Positions 1-22,066 of a stretch of 64,000 bases of DNA are shown here, piece by piece. A program made the translations under genes and the position numbers. Within the stretch, counting starts at the first letter, position 1, and each line of letters opens with the position of its first letter. The DNA is from Macrocystis pyrifera (Eukaryota; Sar; Phaeophyceae; Laminariales; Laminariaceae), in the NCBI GenBank assembly GCA_031763025.1, contig JASSKH010000025.1, positions 5,164,689-5,228,688 on the forward strand, written 5' to 3'. A model generated the notes under the pieces. It was not told the DNA's origin. It was given only the letters and a program-made list of their open reading frames with translations, and did no database searches.

Positions 1-601
1 CCTGGCACTCTACAGTAATAGAAGGGCATATCGGCTTCTGCACAGCAGTATTACTTGAATACCACCTATTTCCGAACCCGTAGAGCGCGAGCTGGTGTGG
101 AGGCGTAGACTCGTGGTCTGTACGAGTGTTGGGCGGGCGAACTTATCCGTAAGAACAAACCAGGTACGATGTACCGGTGCCTGGTGTGATATGAGGGGAA
201 AAGAACCGAACGTGATCGGTTTTGGGTCGGTTCGATTCGGTTCGGTTTGGTTCGGATTTTTTGTTTTTTTGTTTTTTTTTTGTTTCACGTTACGTACACT
301 AGTTTCAAAAAGCTTTCATCGCTTGACAAAAAAAGTTGGTGTTCACAATTATTTCCCCTCCTTTTTTTTCTACCTTTTTTTACATTCTACCTACTGCTGT
401 ATCAAACAAGCCGTCGGCGGTGACTCTCGAGTTCTCCCGATAGGCCGATACCCGACTTTTTGAAGCTACCTGATAAATCGGTCACGCATGTCGTTTTCTT
501 TCCTTCTTTTTTCCCCTTCTTCCCCCGGCCCCACCTCCACTCCTGCCCCTCCCCCCCCCCCCCCCCCCGACGATCCCTACGTCTGCCCGGTGCTCGGAAA
601 G
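1..601 (+). other. Intron of the LSD1-like gene reaching the window edge
   Basis: No exon is recognised. It holds TCGGTTCGGT-like tandem sequence near 218-255, T-runs and a C-rich tract up to 568. The acceptor AG is at 600-601, and the in-frame exon starts ATSIDDLSLRFW. Confidence 0.5.
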
Positions 602-10284
<9,683 letters not shown>

Positions 10285-10329
10285 GTGAGGAGCCAAGCGA
10301 GGTTTTTGTGGAGTCTTGTTTGGGACGGT

Positions 10330-10389
<60 letters not shown>

Positions 10390-10405
10390 GGGGGGGGGGG
10401 GGGTA
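10330..10405. repeat. Poly(G) tract of about 75 bases
   Basis: Lies 45 bases after the LSD1 exon ending 10284. Interrupted once by CA at 10387-10388. Confidence 0.88.
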
Positions 10406-10492
10406 TTTTTTGCCCTGCTGCTGTACCTCATTTCGATGATATCCTCGAACATGGTGAGGTCACACATAGGGTAAAGGTATTTGAGGATAAGG

Positions 10493-11045
10493 CGGGGGGG
10501 GGGTGTACTCGATCGGAGAGATGTTCTCGATCTCAGGCATGGCCCTAGTCGTATGACCATAGACCCTCGCATCCCTAAAATGCCGGGACGGAGCTTCGTC
10601 GGGTTTTCACCGACCAGGCAGACATTGCTTGCAGCAAGCGCGAAGCAAGCGCCGTGAGGTGTTGAGCGAGTCGCATGAAGGGTGGGCTGCATCCTACTAA
10701 GAACCATGTTTGAGGCGGACTTGCTTATGGATGACAGCTCCAATGAGTTATTTTAGTCTCCGGTGTAGCCGCTTCCAGAGACCGCAATGGGAGTGCTCTT
10801 AGTATGTAACTGCCTCTTGCCGTACCATAAACACTATCAGGTACGTGATACGATCATTCCCCTTGTGCGGAGTAAAGCTTCTTCACCTCGCACAAATGAT
10901 CTGTAATAGCTCGACCACCAGCTGTGATCGACCGCAACAACAACAAAAAGCGGTACCCTGGTTGTCTATAATAGCTCAAGTAGTGAGCGGCATGTTTTAC
11001 AGTGTCGTTGCCAACCGACGCCAACCCAACGTATACAAAGTAGTG
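10493..11045 (+). repeat. Family A, full-length forward reference copy
   Basis: G-run, GTGTACTCGATCGG at the left and CAACCGACGCCAACCCAACG at the right, 553 bp. No ORF is supported. It contains a short CTTGCAGCAAG inverted repeat and the TGTGCGGAG hairpin region shared with other copies. Confidence 0.93.
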
Positions 11046-11059
11046 GGGGGAAGCAAGTT

Positions 11060-11330
11060 AGGCTAGGATGATGCGGGCGGGGTTTCGTGGAAGTTGTTTT
11101 GGTTTTGTTTTGTGGGGGGGAGGGACGCCTTTGGTACCTCTCAAGGGTGAGGAGGGCGCGTCTGGTTCAGATGACGAGCGGGGTTTTGTGGAGAGTGTGT
11201 GTGTTCTTTTTTCGTGGGTGGGTGGGAGGTGGGGGTGCGACAAACGCGTGAACGACGCCTACCTCTCCGGGGTCAGGGATGCTCGTCTGGTTCAGATGAG
11301 GAGATTGATTTTTGTGGAGGTTTTGTAGCG
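11060..11330 (+). repeat. Decayed tandem copies of the 3' end of the LSD1 exon
   Basis: The exon end and donor at 10230-10310 recur. At 11065-11110 only the post-donor part is kept, at 11144-11200 GGCGCGTCTGGTTCAG, and at 11249-11325 a copy still reads AYLSGVRDARLVQ. In the copies the donor GT is replaced by AT, so they should not splice. Confidence 0.8.
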
Positions 11331-11615
11331 TTTTTTGGGGGGGGGGTGAGACCAGGGTTTGGGTAGGTGTGCCGGCGAGGGATGATATTGAAATAGAATA
11401 TATTGTTTCCCAGGCTTCAACCCGATGCCGCTGGCCTTCCTAATCGCCCCCCCCCCCCCGCACTCCCGTATCCCAACCCTCTCTGGCCCACTACCCCTCC
11501 GCTCTCCCCTCCCCTCTCCCTGACTCCCCCTACTCCTTACGCATGAACGCCTACTCGGGCCGGCGGTCCTCTTCTCCCTGCATAACTCGCCCCCCCCCCC
11601 CCCCCTCCCTTCACG

Positions 11616-12003
11616 TAGGGGGACGATCGTACCACGTACGTAGTGTGTACGAGTATATGGCAAGGCACCCACAAGGCATTTGCATAGTATACCCATTTTT
11701 CTGCCTCATGGAAGGTGGCCACACGGGGAAAACAAAATGATTTCACTCGACGCTGTCATCCATCTGCAAGAATGTACGCACATGGTGATGAAGTCCGCCT
11801 CACCAGCGGTTCTTGGCATTAATAGGATGCAGCTCACTCGCCCTTCATGCGGGCTCGCAGAACACCTCACGGTGCCTCGCGCTTGGTGCGGGCAATGTCT
11901 TCCTGATCGGTGAAAAGCCCGACGAGTGCCGTCCCAGCACTACTGCAGGAATGCGAGGGTCTACGGCAATACGACTACGGTCACGCATGTCAATGAGTAC
12001 CCC
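11616..12003 (-). repeat. Family A, 5'-truncated
   Basis: Starts GGGGGACGATCGTACC and ends GTCAATGAGTACCCC. It lacks the GGTTGGGTTGG end and has an extra segment near 11770-11785 (ACGCACATGGTGATG). Confidence 0.85.
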
Positions 12004-12101
12004 ACACACACCTCCCTCCACTCCCCCCTGCTCCCTCACTAGTCGACACTTCACCCCCCCTCCCCCGTATGCCTCCCCGCTCCGACCCCCTATCCCTCCC
12101 T

Positions 12102-12133
<32 letters not shown>

Positions 12134-12136
<3 letters not shown>

Positions 12137-12216
12137 CGCTCTATGGTCATGCGACTACGGCGATGCATGAGATCGAGTGAATTGTCTCCTGTCGAGTACC
12201 CCCCCCCCCCCCCCCC
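12134..12216 (-). repeat. Family A terminal fragment between two C-runs
   Basis: Holds TCTATGGTCATGCGACTACG and the long double-GAGTAC-type end (ATCGAGTGAATTG, GTCGAGTACC). Confidence 0.8.
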
Positions 12217-12227
12217 CCCCCCCGCAC

Positions 12228-12383
12228 TTTTTCATGAACGCCTACTTATACGGCAGTCTGAGCTTAACGCTGTCAAGCTCCCCTCCCCTCTTCTCCCTCC
12301 ATAGTTGACCCTTCCCCCCTCTCCCCGCCGCGCCCTCGTCCATGAACGCCTATATGTAGTCTGAGCTTAACCCTGTCAAGCAC
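12228..12383 (+). repeat. Short direct repeat before the Ala/Lys-rich exon
   Basis: CATGAACGCCTA and AGTCTGAGCTTAACxCTGTC occur at 12232-12273 and again at 12343-12378, about 110 bases apart. A relic of CATGAACGCCTACTC is at 11541. The second copy ends in the AG that could serve as acceptor for exon 12381. Confidence 0.7.
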
Positions 12384-15300
12384 ATGGTCGACGCTATTGG
12401 TACCGTCGCCAGTAACAACAGCAGCAGCGGCGGTGGCGGAGGCGGCGGTAGCAGTGACGGTGCCAGCAGCAGCAGCGGTCGTCCCGGTGCCCTAGCCGGT
12501 GGTAAGGTCCCTGGTGCTGGCGCAAAAGCTGTCGAAGCTGCTAACGAGGCCAGGGCTGCTAAAGCTGCTAAAGCCGCTAAAGCTGAAAGCAATGCGAAGT
12601 CTGCTAGGGCTGCCAAAGCTGCTCAAGCTGCCGCTGAAAAGGCTGCTAGAATTGCTAGAATGGCTAAAGCTGCCGCTGAGTTGAAAGCTGCCAGAATCGC
12701 CAAGGCTGCGGAGGCTGCGGAGGCTGCTAGAGCGGCGAAAGCTGCGGAGGCTGCTAGAGCCGCCAAGGCTGCAGCTGCTGCTACCGCTGCTAGAGCTGCC
12801 CGGGCTGCTAGCTTTGCGAGTGCTCCTAGCCATGCTGGCATCGCTGGTACTGCTGCTGCTGCTGCTACTACTACTACTAGTTCTGGCGCTAGGAGTGCGG
12901 GTGCCGCTGCTGCTCGTAGCGCTTCGGGTTGTTTTGTTGCTCCTCGTGCTGGAAGTGCTGCTGCTGCTGCAAGTGCTGGTGCTGCTGCTGGTGACCTTGC
13001 TGGTGCTGCCGGTTCTGCTGACTCTGCTGGTGCTGCTGGTTCTGCTAGCTCTTCTGTCCCTCCTAGCGCTGCTGGTGCTGCTACACCTGCTAGCTCTTCT
13101 GCCCCTCCTAGCGCTGCTGGTGCTGCTACACCTGCTAGCTCTTCTGCCTCTCCTAGCGCTGCTGGTGCTGCTACACCTGCTAGCTCTTCTGCCCCTCCTA
13201 GCGCTACTGGTGCTGCTACACCTGCTAGCTCTTCTGTCCCTCCTAGCGCTGCTGTCGCTGCTACACCTGCTAGGGCTGCTACTCCTCCTAGCGCTGCTGT
13301 CGCTGCCACCCCTGCTAGTCCTGCTGGCGCTGGCACTGTTGCCGGCGCCACCGCGGCCAGAGACCGTGAGACTCGGAGCAGGGTTTATCCCGCCTCTGGA
13401 GGCGTTCCCATCGCGAGTGTATCTACCGCTTCCGGAGGCCAGTCTGTACAGGGGGCGTGGATAGAGGGACGGGGGACGTAAAGGGAGTTGGAGGGGCGGT
13501 GGAGGGAGGGGCAGCGGGTGAGGCGGGGGTGGGAATGGGGGTGGAGGTGATCGTTGAGGGAAATCCTAGCTTGATTGTGCCGAAGATTGAGGAGGAAGAG
13601 GACAGGCTGGCACCGGAGGATCCGAGCGATGGTACCGTGTGCCACATGTGCAAGGTGAGGGTTCGATGGGGGGCGGCGGGGGGGGGGGAGGCGATGTATG
13701 TGGGGCGGCACGGGGGGGGGTATTCATGTCATGCCTAGCGGCCGTAGTCGTATGGCCATAGACCGTCGCATCCCTGCAATGCCGGGACGGGGCACGTCGG
13801 GTTTTCACCGACCAGGTAGACATTGCTTGCACCAAGCAGGAAGCGCCGTGAGGTGTTGGGGCGGGTCGCATGAAGGGTGAGCTGCATCCTACTAAGAACC
13901 GCTTCTGAGGCGGAGTTTCTTGCATATGGATGACAGCGTCAATTAATCGTTTTTTTTTTCTGGTGTGGCCACTTCCAGAGACAGCTATGGGGGGGGAGTT
14001 GTAAGAATTTTCTTCAGGTGTAGGGATGGAGAGAAGGAAGGACTGACTCAAAGGCAAAAAAACCGAGGCAGACACAGAACGGTTGATGGCTTGGGTTAAC
14101 GTTCGAGGGTAAGGTAAGGGTATATGGGTATGGGCCGAGGGAAGGGTATGGGTGGTGTAGGGCTTCGATCCTACCACGCTTGGCACCCGGAGAGGGAAGG
14201 AGAGGGTGAGACATGGAGAGACCCATGGGCACGTGATTGATAGCCGGCGCTTGTCGTACGGCTTTTGCCGCAGCCTCCGACGCCCTGACTCGTTAACACT
14301 TACCCCCCCCCCCTCCCCCCTCCTCTCCCGTCCCGTCCCCTCCCCTCCGTTCCTACCCCTTCCTCTTCCCTTCTCTCCGTTGCGTCTCTGTCCCATTTAC
14401 GCTATGTGTGCGTCCCATGATTTGTGTGTGCCCGTGGCTTGTGTGTGTCCGCGATGTTTGTGTGCGCGCGCGCGTCCGTACCTTTTTTTTTGGGTCCGTG
14501 TTTTGTTTTGTCCTTACCTTTGTTGTGTCCGTTCGTGCTGTGGGCCTTTTTATGCCCCCGATTTTCGTGCGTCTGTACCTTTTTTTTTTCACCTTTTTTT
14601 TCTGTCCAATCTGTGTGTGTGTCCCGTGATTTGTTCGTGTGTGTGCTTGTCCCGAACTTTTTACGTCCTTGGTTCTTGCATGTCCATGATTTTTGTGCGC
14701 GTCCATTTTCCTTTGTGTCCCGTGACTCGTGTTTGTTTGTTTTTTCGCTCCGTTTGATTTTCTTGTGTCCGTACTTGTTTTTTGGTTCGCCCCGTGATTT
14801 TTGTGTGCGTCCGTTTTTTTTTTTCGTTCCTGTTTTGTGTCCAAAATTGTGTGTGTCCATGATTTTGTTTTGTGTGTCCATGATTTGTGTGCGTCCCATG
14901 ACTTTTGTGTGTCTCCATGGTTTGTGCGTGCCCATGGCTGGTGTGTGTCCATGATTGCGTGTGTCTATGATTTGTGTGTGTGTGTCCATGATTTGTGTGT
15001 TTAGAGGGGGGCGTCGGACCCGTTCGCTGCCCTCGAGGGAGATATCGTGGGGCCATTTTTCGACCAGCAGACTCGGTCGAAGACACCGCGCCACGTGTGG
15101 GTGCACGAGAACTGCGCCGCTTACAGGTACGTTATTGCGTATTCTTAAGGAATGATTGCAAGCGTTTTGTATTGTGTGGCCGTAGGAAGTGTATGCGCAT
15201 TGCGGGGGTTGTAGGTGCGCGAGAGCTGCGCCTTCCTGCAGGTGCGTATTTGTGTAAAGGAGCAGTGGTTCGTGTGGGGTGAGATTTTTGTAGGGAGTGC

Positions 15301-16135
15301 GTGTGCTTTGTAGTAGGATCGTACGTGAGTGTATCTGCTTCGTGTTCGGGTCCGCGAGAAATCGTACTTGGAAGGATTTGTAGATTTTTTTAGGGCGTGT
15401 GGAGTGTGTGTGTGCATTTGTATACCTGGTTATAGGCTCGTGAAATGGTACTTTGGGAGGTGTATCCGCGTGGTTGGACTGCGGCACTGAAGTTGCGGGA
15501 GGACGCGCCATGTTTCGGTGCACGAGAGATGCGCCGCCTTCAAGTGGATATCGCATTGTAGGATTCGTATGCGTATTGTGGGAGTTGTGTGCGCTTAGTA
15601 GGATTGTGGGGTTGTAGGACATGCATGTGCATTGCGTTGTTTTGCGTGCACGGGAACTGCGACGCCTACACACAAAGCAGGATTGTAAGATGGATTTTGT
15701 GGGAAGTGTATGTGCACTCTTGAGATTATTGGATTGTAGGAGGTGAGAACTGCGGGGCCCAGAGATGAGCATTGTGGCGTTGTGTTATGCGGTTGTAGGA
15801 AGTGTATGTGCGTTGTAAGATTGTGGGTTTTGTTGTTATATTTGCGAGTGTGTGTGCGTTGTAGGGTTGTAAGGTCGTAGGATTGCAGGAAGCGTACGCG
15901 CATTGTGGGATCGCAGGGTTGCAGAAAATGTACGTGCATTGTAGGAGTGTGGGAGTGTAGGGTTGCAGGAGTCGTATGTGCATTGCAGGCTTGTAAGGTT
16001 GTAGGAGATGTGTATGCATTTGCAGGATTGTTGGGTTGTAGGAGCGTAGGAAGTGCCCATGTCAGATGTTGGAAGAGTTTTTTTGCGTGTGGTAGGAGTT
16101 TATGGATTTTTTGTCTCTCTCGCCTTCTCCCTCGT

Positions 16136-16170
<35 letters not shown>

Positions 16171-18139
16171 TTCTCCTTCCTTCACCTCCCTTCTTCTCTC
16201 CTTACCCTTACCCCACGCATGCATACCGTACAGGCACTCATCTCCACATCCACGGCCGAAAAATCCCTTCTGTATTTTTATTTATGTTCTCTTCCCCCCC
16301 TCTATTACATACCTGGTTTTTGTACTTGGGTTGGATGGGGGTCGGTTCGCGACGACGCTGTAAAACACGCCTCTCACTGCGTGAGCGAGACAAACCAAGG
16401 TACCGTTTTGTTTGTTTTTTCTGGCGGTCGGTCACGGCTGGCGATAGATTTGGATAGTGTGTGCGGAGTGGAGAACCTTTACTCCACACAAGGGGAGTGA
16501 TCTTATCACGTGGTGTGTATATGGTGAGACACCCACGAGGCAGTTGCGTAGCAGCCCCATTGCTGTCTCTGGAAGTGGCCACACCGGAAAATAAAGGAAC
16601 TCGTTGAAGCTGTCGTCCATATGCAAGTCCGCCTCACAAGCGGTTCTTGATACGATGCAGCTCACCCTTCACGCGACTCGCCGTTAACACCTCACGCTTC
16701 GCTTCGCGCTTGGTGCAAGCAATGTCTGCCTGGTCGGTGAAAACCCGACGTGCTCCTGTCGGGATGTGAACGGTCTGTGATCATACAACTGCTGTACGGC
16801 CATGCATGACAATGAGTACGCCCCCCCCCCCCCCCCCCCCTCCATTTCTTTCGCTGGCTGCACTCAGCCCGGAGGTAAGCGAGCAGAACGGAAAATGGAC
16901 TAACGTGGTCAAGGCTACGAGGCGCGGAAACCGTCTGCTGTGCTTCGCTTGTGATGAGAAGGGAGCCACGGTTGGGTGCTTCAACGGGCGATGTCGGCAC
17001 GTCTACCACGTGCCGTGCGCGCGATCGGTGGGTTTTTCGATTTTGTGTTTTCGTCGTTCTTTTGTGTCTTTTTTTTTTTATGTCCTTCCGTTTTTCGTGC
17101 TTTTATGTTTCATTCTTCGTGTCTGGTTCTTCGGTTTTCGTTTTTTCGGCTTCCGATTTTCAGCTTTTTCAGGTTGTAGGTAGTCAGTTTTCAAAATTCG
17201 TGGGTGGCAGTTAATGTTCATCATTTTTGTGCGGAGAGAACCTTCCCTCCGCACAAGGGGGATGATCGTATCACGTCGTGTGTATATGGTGAGGCACCCA
17301 CGAGGCAGTTACATAGTAAACCCATTGCTGTCTCTGGAAGTGGCCACACCAGAAATTAAATCAATTCATTGATGCTGTCATCCACATGCAAGACAACCCG
17401 CCTCTAAGGCGGTTCTTAGTAGGATGCAGCTCACCCCTTCATGCGACTCGCCCAACACCTCACTTTTCGGTTCGCGCTTGGTGCAAGCAATGTCTGCCTG
17501 GTCGGTGAAAACCCGACGCACTCCGTCCCCCTGGCATTGTAGGGATGCGAGGGTCTATAGTCATACGACTACGGCCATGCATAATTATGAGTACCCCCCC
17601 CCCCCCCCTTTTTTTTCGTTGTTGTAGTTTTGTTTTCGTGGTTTCCCGTTTTGTTCGCCGCTGCCGTTTTTTCGGTTCCGTGTTTTGTTGTTGCTGTCGC
17701 TGTGTTTCGTGTCATTTTTCTTATTTTCTATTTTCGTGCTCCGTCTTCTGGTTAGGGAGGAAGTTGGCGTTTCGTTTAGGGGGAAGCAGGGGAGAGTGAC
17801 CGACGGGTGCAATTTGGCACTGGGAGTGAGGGGTGGAGGTGGAGGGGGAAGCAGGGGAGAATGACCGACGGGTGCAACTTGGCACTCGGGAGTGAGGGGT
17901 GGAGGTGGAGTTGGAGTTGGAGTTGGGTTACAAGACGTCTTCGCCGTGGTTGGAGCTGCGTTGCCCCATGAGAGGAGACGTGCCTGTACAATTGGTCGAA
18001 TATCTCAACTTTGTTCCGTTTTTATTGTTTGGCAGCACGCCGGCTGGGACTTTGAACGAAGCGATCGAGGGAAACACTTCTACTGCATCGTTCACCAGGA
18101 CGGAAGGAGGTGAGAAAAGGGCTTTTGGGAGTGGGAGGG

Positions 18140-18179
<40 letters not shown>

Positions 18180-19827
18180 CGACACGGTACGCGTCTCCGC
18201 GGTCTGGCATTCGTCAAACATGGCAAACCAGCAGTGGTTGTTGCGCGTCTGTGTTTTGCCATGTGTGTCTTGCCCGTCATCCCTGGCGTTTTTCGTCTTG
18301 CCGTGTCGTGCGTGTGGCGGCTTGTCTTGCCATGTCGTGCGTTGTGTTTGTCTTTCCGTGCATGTAGTGTATGTCTACGTGTCATGCGTGTCGTGCCTGG
18401 CCTGCCGTTCGTGTCTCGCCATGTCGTGCGTATCATGCGTGTCTTGCCTGGCCTGTCGTGCGTATCATGCGTGTCGTGCTGTGTCTAGCGTTGTATTTTT
18501 CCCGTCTCACACTGGCTTATGCCTGATACTGTATTGCGTTGTATGTTTATGCCACGTTGTCTTGCGCTGTCTTATGATGTTTGCCCCACGCTGTATCTCG
18601 TCGAATTGCGCTGTCTTACGTTCGTCTTGCATCGCCTTAACGTTGTCTGACATTGTCTTGTGTTCGTGTTCCGTTGTATTTTAAGACGTCTTGTGCTGTT
18701 TTGCGTTGCCTCACGTTGTTTGTTTCCTTGTCCGACGTGTGTGTGTGTCTTACGTACGTCGTCTCGCGTTTGGCTCGTGTTGGTCTCACGTTGCAGTTTG
18801 CTTGTTTTACTACATTGCCTGACGTTGTCTTGTGCCGCCTTGCGTTGTCTTCTGCGTCTTTCACCCCAGCGAGGCCGAAATAGCCGCAGCCAAGGAAGAA
18901 TACAGCAGAAAAAAAAAACTCTAGAATCTTCCAGCGCTACGTCGGTCCCCCTGCCAACCGTGGGAGAGGGAGAGGCAAGAGCAGGGGTAGAGGGCGCGGT
19001 AGAGGCAGGGGGAAGGGGAGGGGGGGCAGCAGGAACGCGGGGAGGGGAGGCGCCCCGCGAAGGAGTACCCGCAGCGGGAAGGGGTCGGACGGGGATGGAG
19101 GCGGGGGCGAGGAGGGGGAGGGAACCTCAGGGGAAAGAGGGGAAGCGCTAGACGGTGATGAATCCGATGAGGAGGATGGGGATGAAGGTGGGGGTGCCGT
19201 CTCGAACGATGCCCGCCGTGGTCAGGGTGGTAGCGGCGGCGGCAACGTTAGCGATATGGACATGGATGTCGACGACGATGACGACGATGATGACGAGGAT
19301 GACGATGATGGTGATGATGATGACGACGTCGGTGAGTCGGACCAGCGCGACCCCCGGGGGAAGCCGAGCAGGAAGCTTGCCCGTGCAGAGCACCACGGGC
19401 GAGAAAGGAGATGCGGCCACCGAGGAATTGGAAGGGAGGCGCCCGCTCGGGAAGAAAGAGGGGCGCGGCAAGTCCGAGACCTGAGGGGGGTGGTGATGGC
19501 CGGACGACGACGGCGTCAGCACCGCCGGCGTTGGGGAGGGCGGCGGCGGAGGGGGCGGAGCAGCCGAAGGGGAAGGGCAAGGGGAAAGCCCTCGACGTGA
19601 CGGACATGGAGGTAGAAGAGGACGGAACGGGGGAAGGGATGGAAGGCGTAGCGGGAGAAGGACAGGGGGGGATGGAGGAGTTTCCCGACGTTGGAGCAGC
19701 GGCGGTGGCTGCGCCAGCAGCACCAGTGGCGCCAGCAGCGGCTGCACCAGTAGCGCCAGCGGCGGCGGTGATGAAGGCGGTAGGGGATGCCGGGAAGGGG
19801 CCCGCGGATAAGGAGAGTGGGAGATGA
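12381..19827 (+). CDS. Extended PHD finger protein, or C-terminal half of the LSD1-like protein
   Basis: Exons read: 12381-13654, 15005-15126, 16868-17027, 18036-18109, 18870-19827 (the last probably split). The ATG at 12384 would start a separate gene; alternatively an AG at 12379-12380 joins in phase 0 to the preceding LSD1 exon. Order: Ala/Lys-rich AAKAAKA repeats, then nine-residue PSAAGAATP-type repeats, then an extended PHD module. Zinc ligands are visible: C-x2-C in VCHMC, H-x2-C in HVWVHENC, CFAC, C-x4-C in GCFNGRC, H-x2-C in YHVPC, and a final C-x2-H in FYCIVH. The intron between the second and third exons is 1.7 kb. An RG/GR-rich segment follows, then an Asp run (about 19265-19330), then an Ala/Pro tail to the stop at 19825-19827. 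Frame problems: a G-run at 13456-13480, an A-run at 18909-18918, and a likely small GTGAGT intron at about 19331-19390. Extended PHD fingers in JADE and BRPF proteins bind nucleosomes; the same role here is inferred. Confidence 0.75.
13710..14000 (+). repeat. Family A, first half
   Basis: G-run, GTATTCATGTCATGCC, and on to TGGCCACTTCCAGAGACAGC, where a G-run ends it. It lies in the intron inside the extended PHD coding region. Confidence 0.88.
14400..15000 (+). repeat. Degenerate GTGTGTCCATGATTT-type minisatellite
   Basis: Variants of GTGTCC(A/G)TGATTTGTGTG fill the 3' half of the intron before exon 15005; the exon's acceptor directly follows the array. Confidence 0.8.
15170..16065 (+). repeat. 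Degenerate TTGTAGGA-type minisatellite
   Basis: About 900 bases of imperfect repeats around GATTGTAGGAAGTGTATGTG and GCATTGT, in the intron between the two halves of the extended PHD module. The early part (15100-15260) also repeats exon-end text such as GCACGAGAACTGCGCC as GCGCGAGAGCTGCGCC. Confidence 0.75.
16318..16842 (-). repeat. Family A, full-length, ending at an exon
   Basis: From GGGTTGGATGGGGGTCGGTT to CAATGAGTACG plus a 21-base C-run. The acceptor AG at 16866-16867 is 26 bases after the run. Confidence 0.93.
17224..17610 (-). repeat. Family A, lacking the GGTTGGG end
   Basis: Starts inside the hairpin TGTGCGGAG / CTCCGCACA and ends AATTATGAGTACC plus a C-run. Confidence 0.88.
17765..17925 (+). 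repeat. Short tandem duplication
   Basis: GGGGGAAGCAGGGGAGA(G/A)TGA plus GACGGGTGCAA and TTGGCACT..GGGAGTGAGG occurs at 17778-17838 and again at 17844-17901, a period near 65. Confidence 0.75.
18240..18860 (+). repeat. Degenerate GTCTTGCC / CGTGTCGTGC minisatellite
   Basis: It fills the intron between PHD exon 18036-18109 and the terminal exon at 18870. No coding signal is seen. Confidence 0.7.
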
Positions 19828-20511
19828 TCTCCGCGCGGTTCGAATACAGAAAGACGGGCGGGGGCGGGTGCTCGTCCGCAGACGGCGGCAAACGGCGCAG
19901 GGCCTCTCGAAAGAAGTCCCGCGCGCGTTCGTCTGGTGAACGTGGCGCGGCCCTGTTTTTTTTGTGTGTCGCGGGGGCGGTGTTAGAAGAATAAACTCGG
20001 GCGCTCGTTCCATCAGCGCGTTTTGGTTGTGCTTTTGTTTCTTCTGGTCATGTGGGCGGAAGGAAGGTTTTACTGGATGTTTTTGTCGGGGGGGGCCAGT
20101 GCCGACCCGCAGACCTCCTGTCGCTGCAGATACGTCGTTGTGACCGTCTCGTGTTGGACGTGTCAAAAGCTTTTCACTTTAGAGTTGCAGCAGTGGTCCC
20201 CTCTACGTACGGGTAGTGCCGGTCGAATATTTTTCTCCGGTTGCCCGCTATAGTGCCTGCTTATGAAATCGCTTAGCGTGGATGGGATCAACCATTGTGG
20301 TAGTGTGCGGAGTAATTAGTGCCGGTTGGTTGCCGCTATAATAGTGCGGTATTGTTCGGCTGGCGCACACCGGTACTATGGAGGGATCATTCCTGTACCG
20401 TAGTGTACTATATTAGTTTTAGTTTGGAGAGTTCTTTGACGACTGTCCGCCAAGGGGCAAAAAAAAAGCGCCACCAATCGACATATTTGCTTGGTAGGGA
20501 TGTTCGAATTA

Positions 20512-20645
20512 GGGGGGGGGGGGGGGGGGGGTACTCATGTCATGCATGGCCGTAGTCGTATGACCATAGACCCTCGCATCCCCTACAATGCCGGGACGGA
20601 GCACGGCGGGTTTTCACCGACCAGACAGACACTGCTGGCACCAAT
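20512..20645 (+). repeat. Family A, 130-bp G-terminal fragment
   Basis: G-run, GTACTCATGTCATGCATGG, up to CACTGCTGGCACCAATCGGG, where it breaks off. Confidence 0.85.
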
Positions 20646-22025
20646 CGGGGAAGGGGATTCACGGAGGAAGTCCCTTGCGTGTTGCACGCCGTGCAACAAG
20701 GGTGTTTTGACGCTTGCATGGCATGCTGCTTCAGCGGAGACGCGTAAATTGGGTATGTATGGGGGGCGATACACCATGCGTCCCCTCGGAAGCACTGGGA
20801 ATTTGATAGCAGAGGAGAAAAAGAGAAGAGAGGTGAAGAGGAAGAGGAAGGACAGAGAGACGCAGGAAAATTTGGAGCCGTCTGTTTCTCGTATTTCGTC
20901 TTTTGCATCTACTGCCGTTCGATGCGTCGTATCCCTGTGGGACCTCCTGTGTGATACGAGGTGCTGTGGCCCCTTGCTGCTGTTCTGTTGTGTTGTGCGG
21001 GTATTTTTTTTTTGCGGCAGCATGTTCTCCACCTTGTTCTAAAACTGTATCTGTTTTTGTTTGTTGGGTAGAAGGAGGGGGAATGTATGTGGTGGATGGG
21101 GAGGGAGGGAGTAATTTGGGGAGGGGGTAATTTCAACACCTGTGCGTGGTAGGGTCCGATGGTTGCGGGGAGCAGACCTTAGCCTTGGCTCTAGCAATCG
21201 TTATTTTCTTTAACCCTGTGTTCTTTGTTGTCGTGTCTACTAAAAAAAATGGAAATACTTCCGCGTACTGCTGTACAGTACTGTAACTTGCCGAGTATTG
21301 TGCATTTTCTTATTTTGGTGTAGCTTAATTCATCCTCGCCGGCGACGTCACTGCCAGCCTTGCTGTGCCGCCAGTGGATCGCTCGCATGCGAAACTGACC
21401 AACCCGTGCAATCATACCCTCGAGGCGTGCAATTATTAGCACTTTCCGCCAGCCAAAGTATCCGTAGATCCTACATTACGAAGTGGTACGCGTTTCTGCG
21501 CCACGGGCATTTTATAAGAAACTAAGAAAGCACGTCAGCTGTGAGTTCAACCGATCGGCAGATCGGTCGATACTCAACTTTGCAAGCTGCGTGAACCGCG
21601 CGCGTTTTCCATTATTTCCCTCGCGATCGTTTGTAAATTTTGTTTGCAGTGCACTACGTAACTTGATACCGGTAGCATGTACCAGGCACTAGGTAGGTAG
21701 GACACATTTCATGTTGGTATAACACGTACGACACGTATTGCTCGGCGTAACACGTAACACTTTTAAGTGTGACTTACGTACCAGACCATGGCGAGGAGGT
21801 ATGTATTGTGGAAAAACGACGCACGAACAAAGCCAACAGCGGCGGCAACGACCGCACGAAGGGTTGCTTCCTTCAACTTAAAATACCAGGTATATAGTGC
21901 GGTTTGCATAGTACCCGGTAGGTAGTTGAATAGAGTTGCCGGCGACCGGTCCCCGCTGCTGCTGTTGTCCTCGAGCTCATGGTGAACGACAACAAAAATA
22001 GAACAAAACAACAGGAGGCGACTAC

Positions 22026-22066
22026 AGTACGTACGTACGTACGTACGTACGTACGTACGTACGCCC
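22026..22066. repeat. ACGT tetranucleotide microsatellite
   Basis: About ten perfect GTAC/ACGT units, self-complementary, in the intergenic region. Confidence 0.9.

Noticed and set aside
14353..15772. 456-codon minus-strand frame, His/Thr/Lys-rich
   Set aside because: It overlaps the GTGTCCATGATTT minisatellite and a true plus-strand PHD exon; composition follows the repeat.
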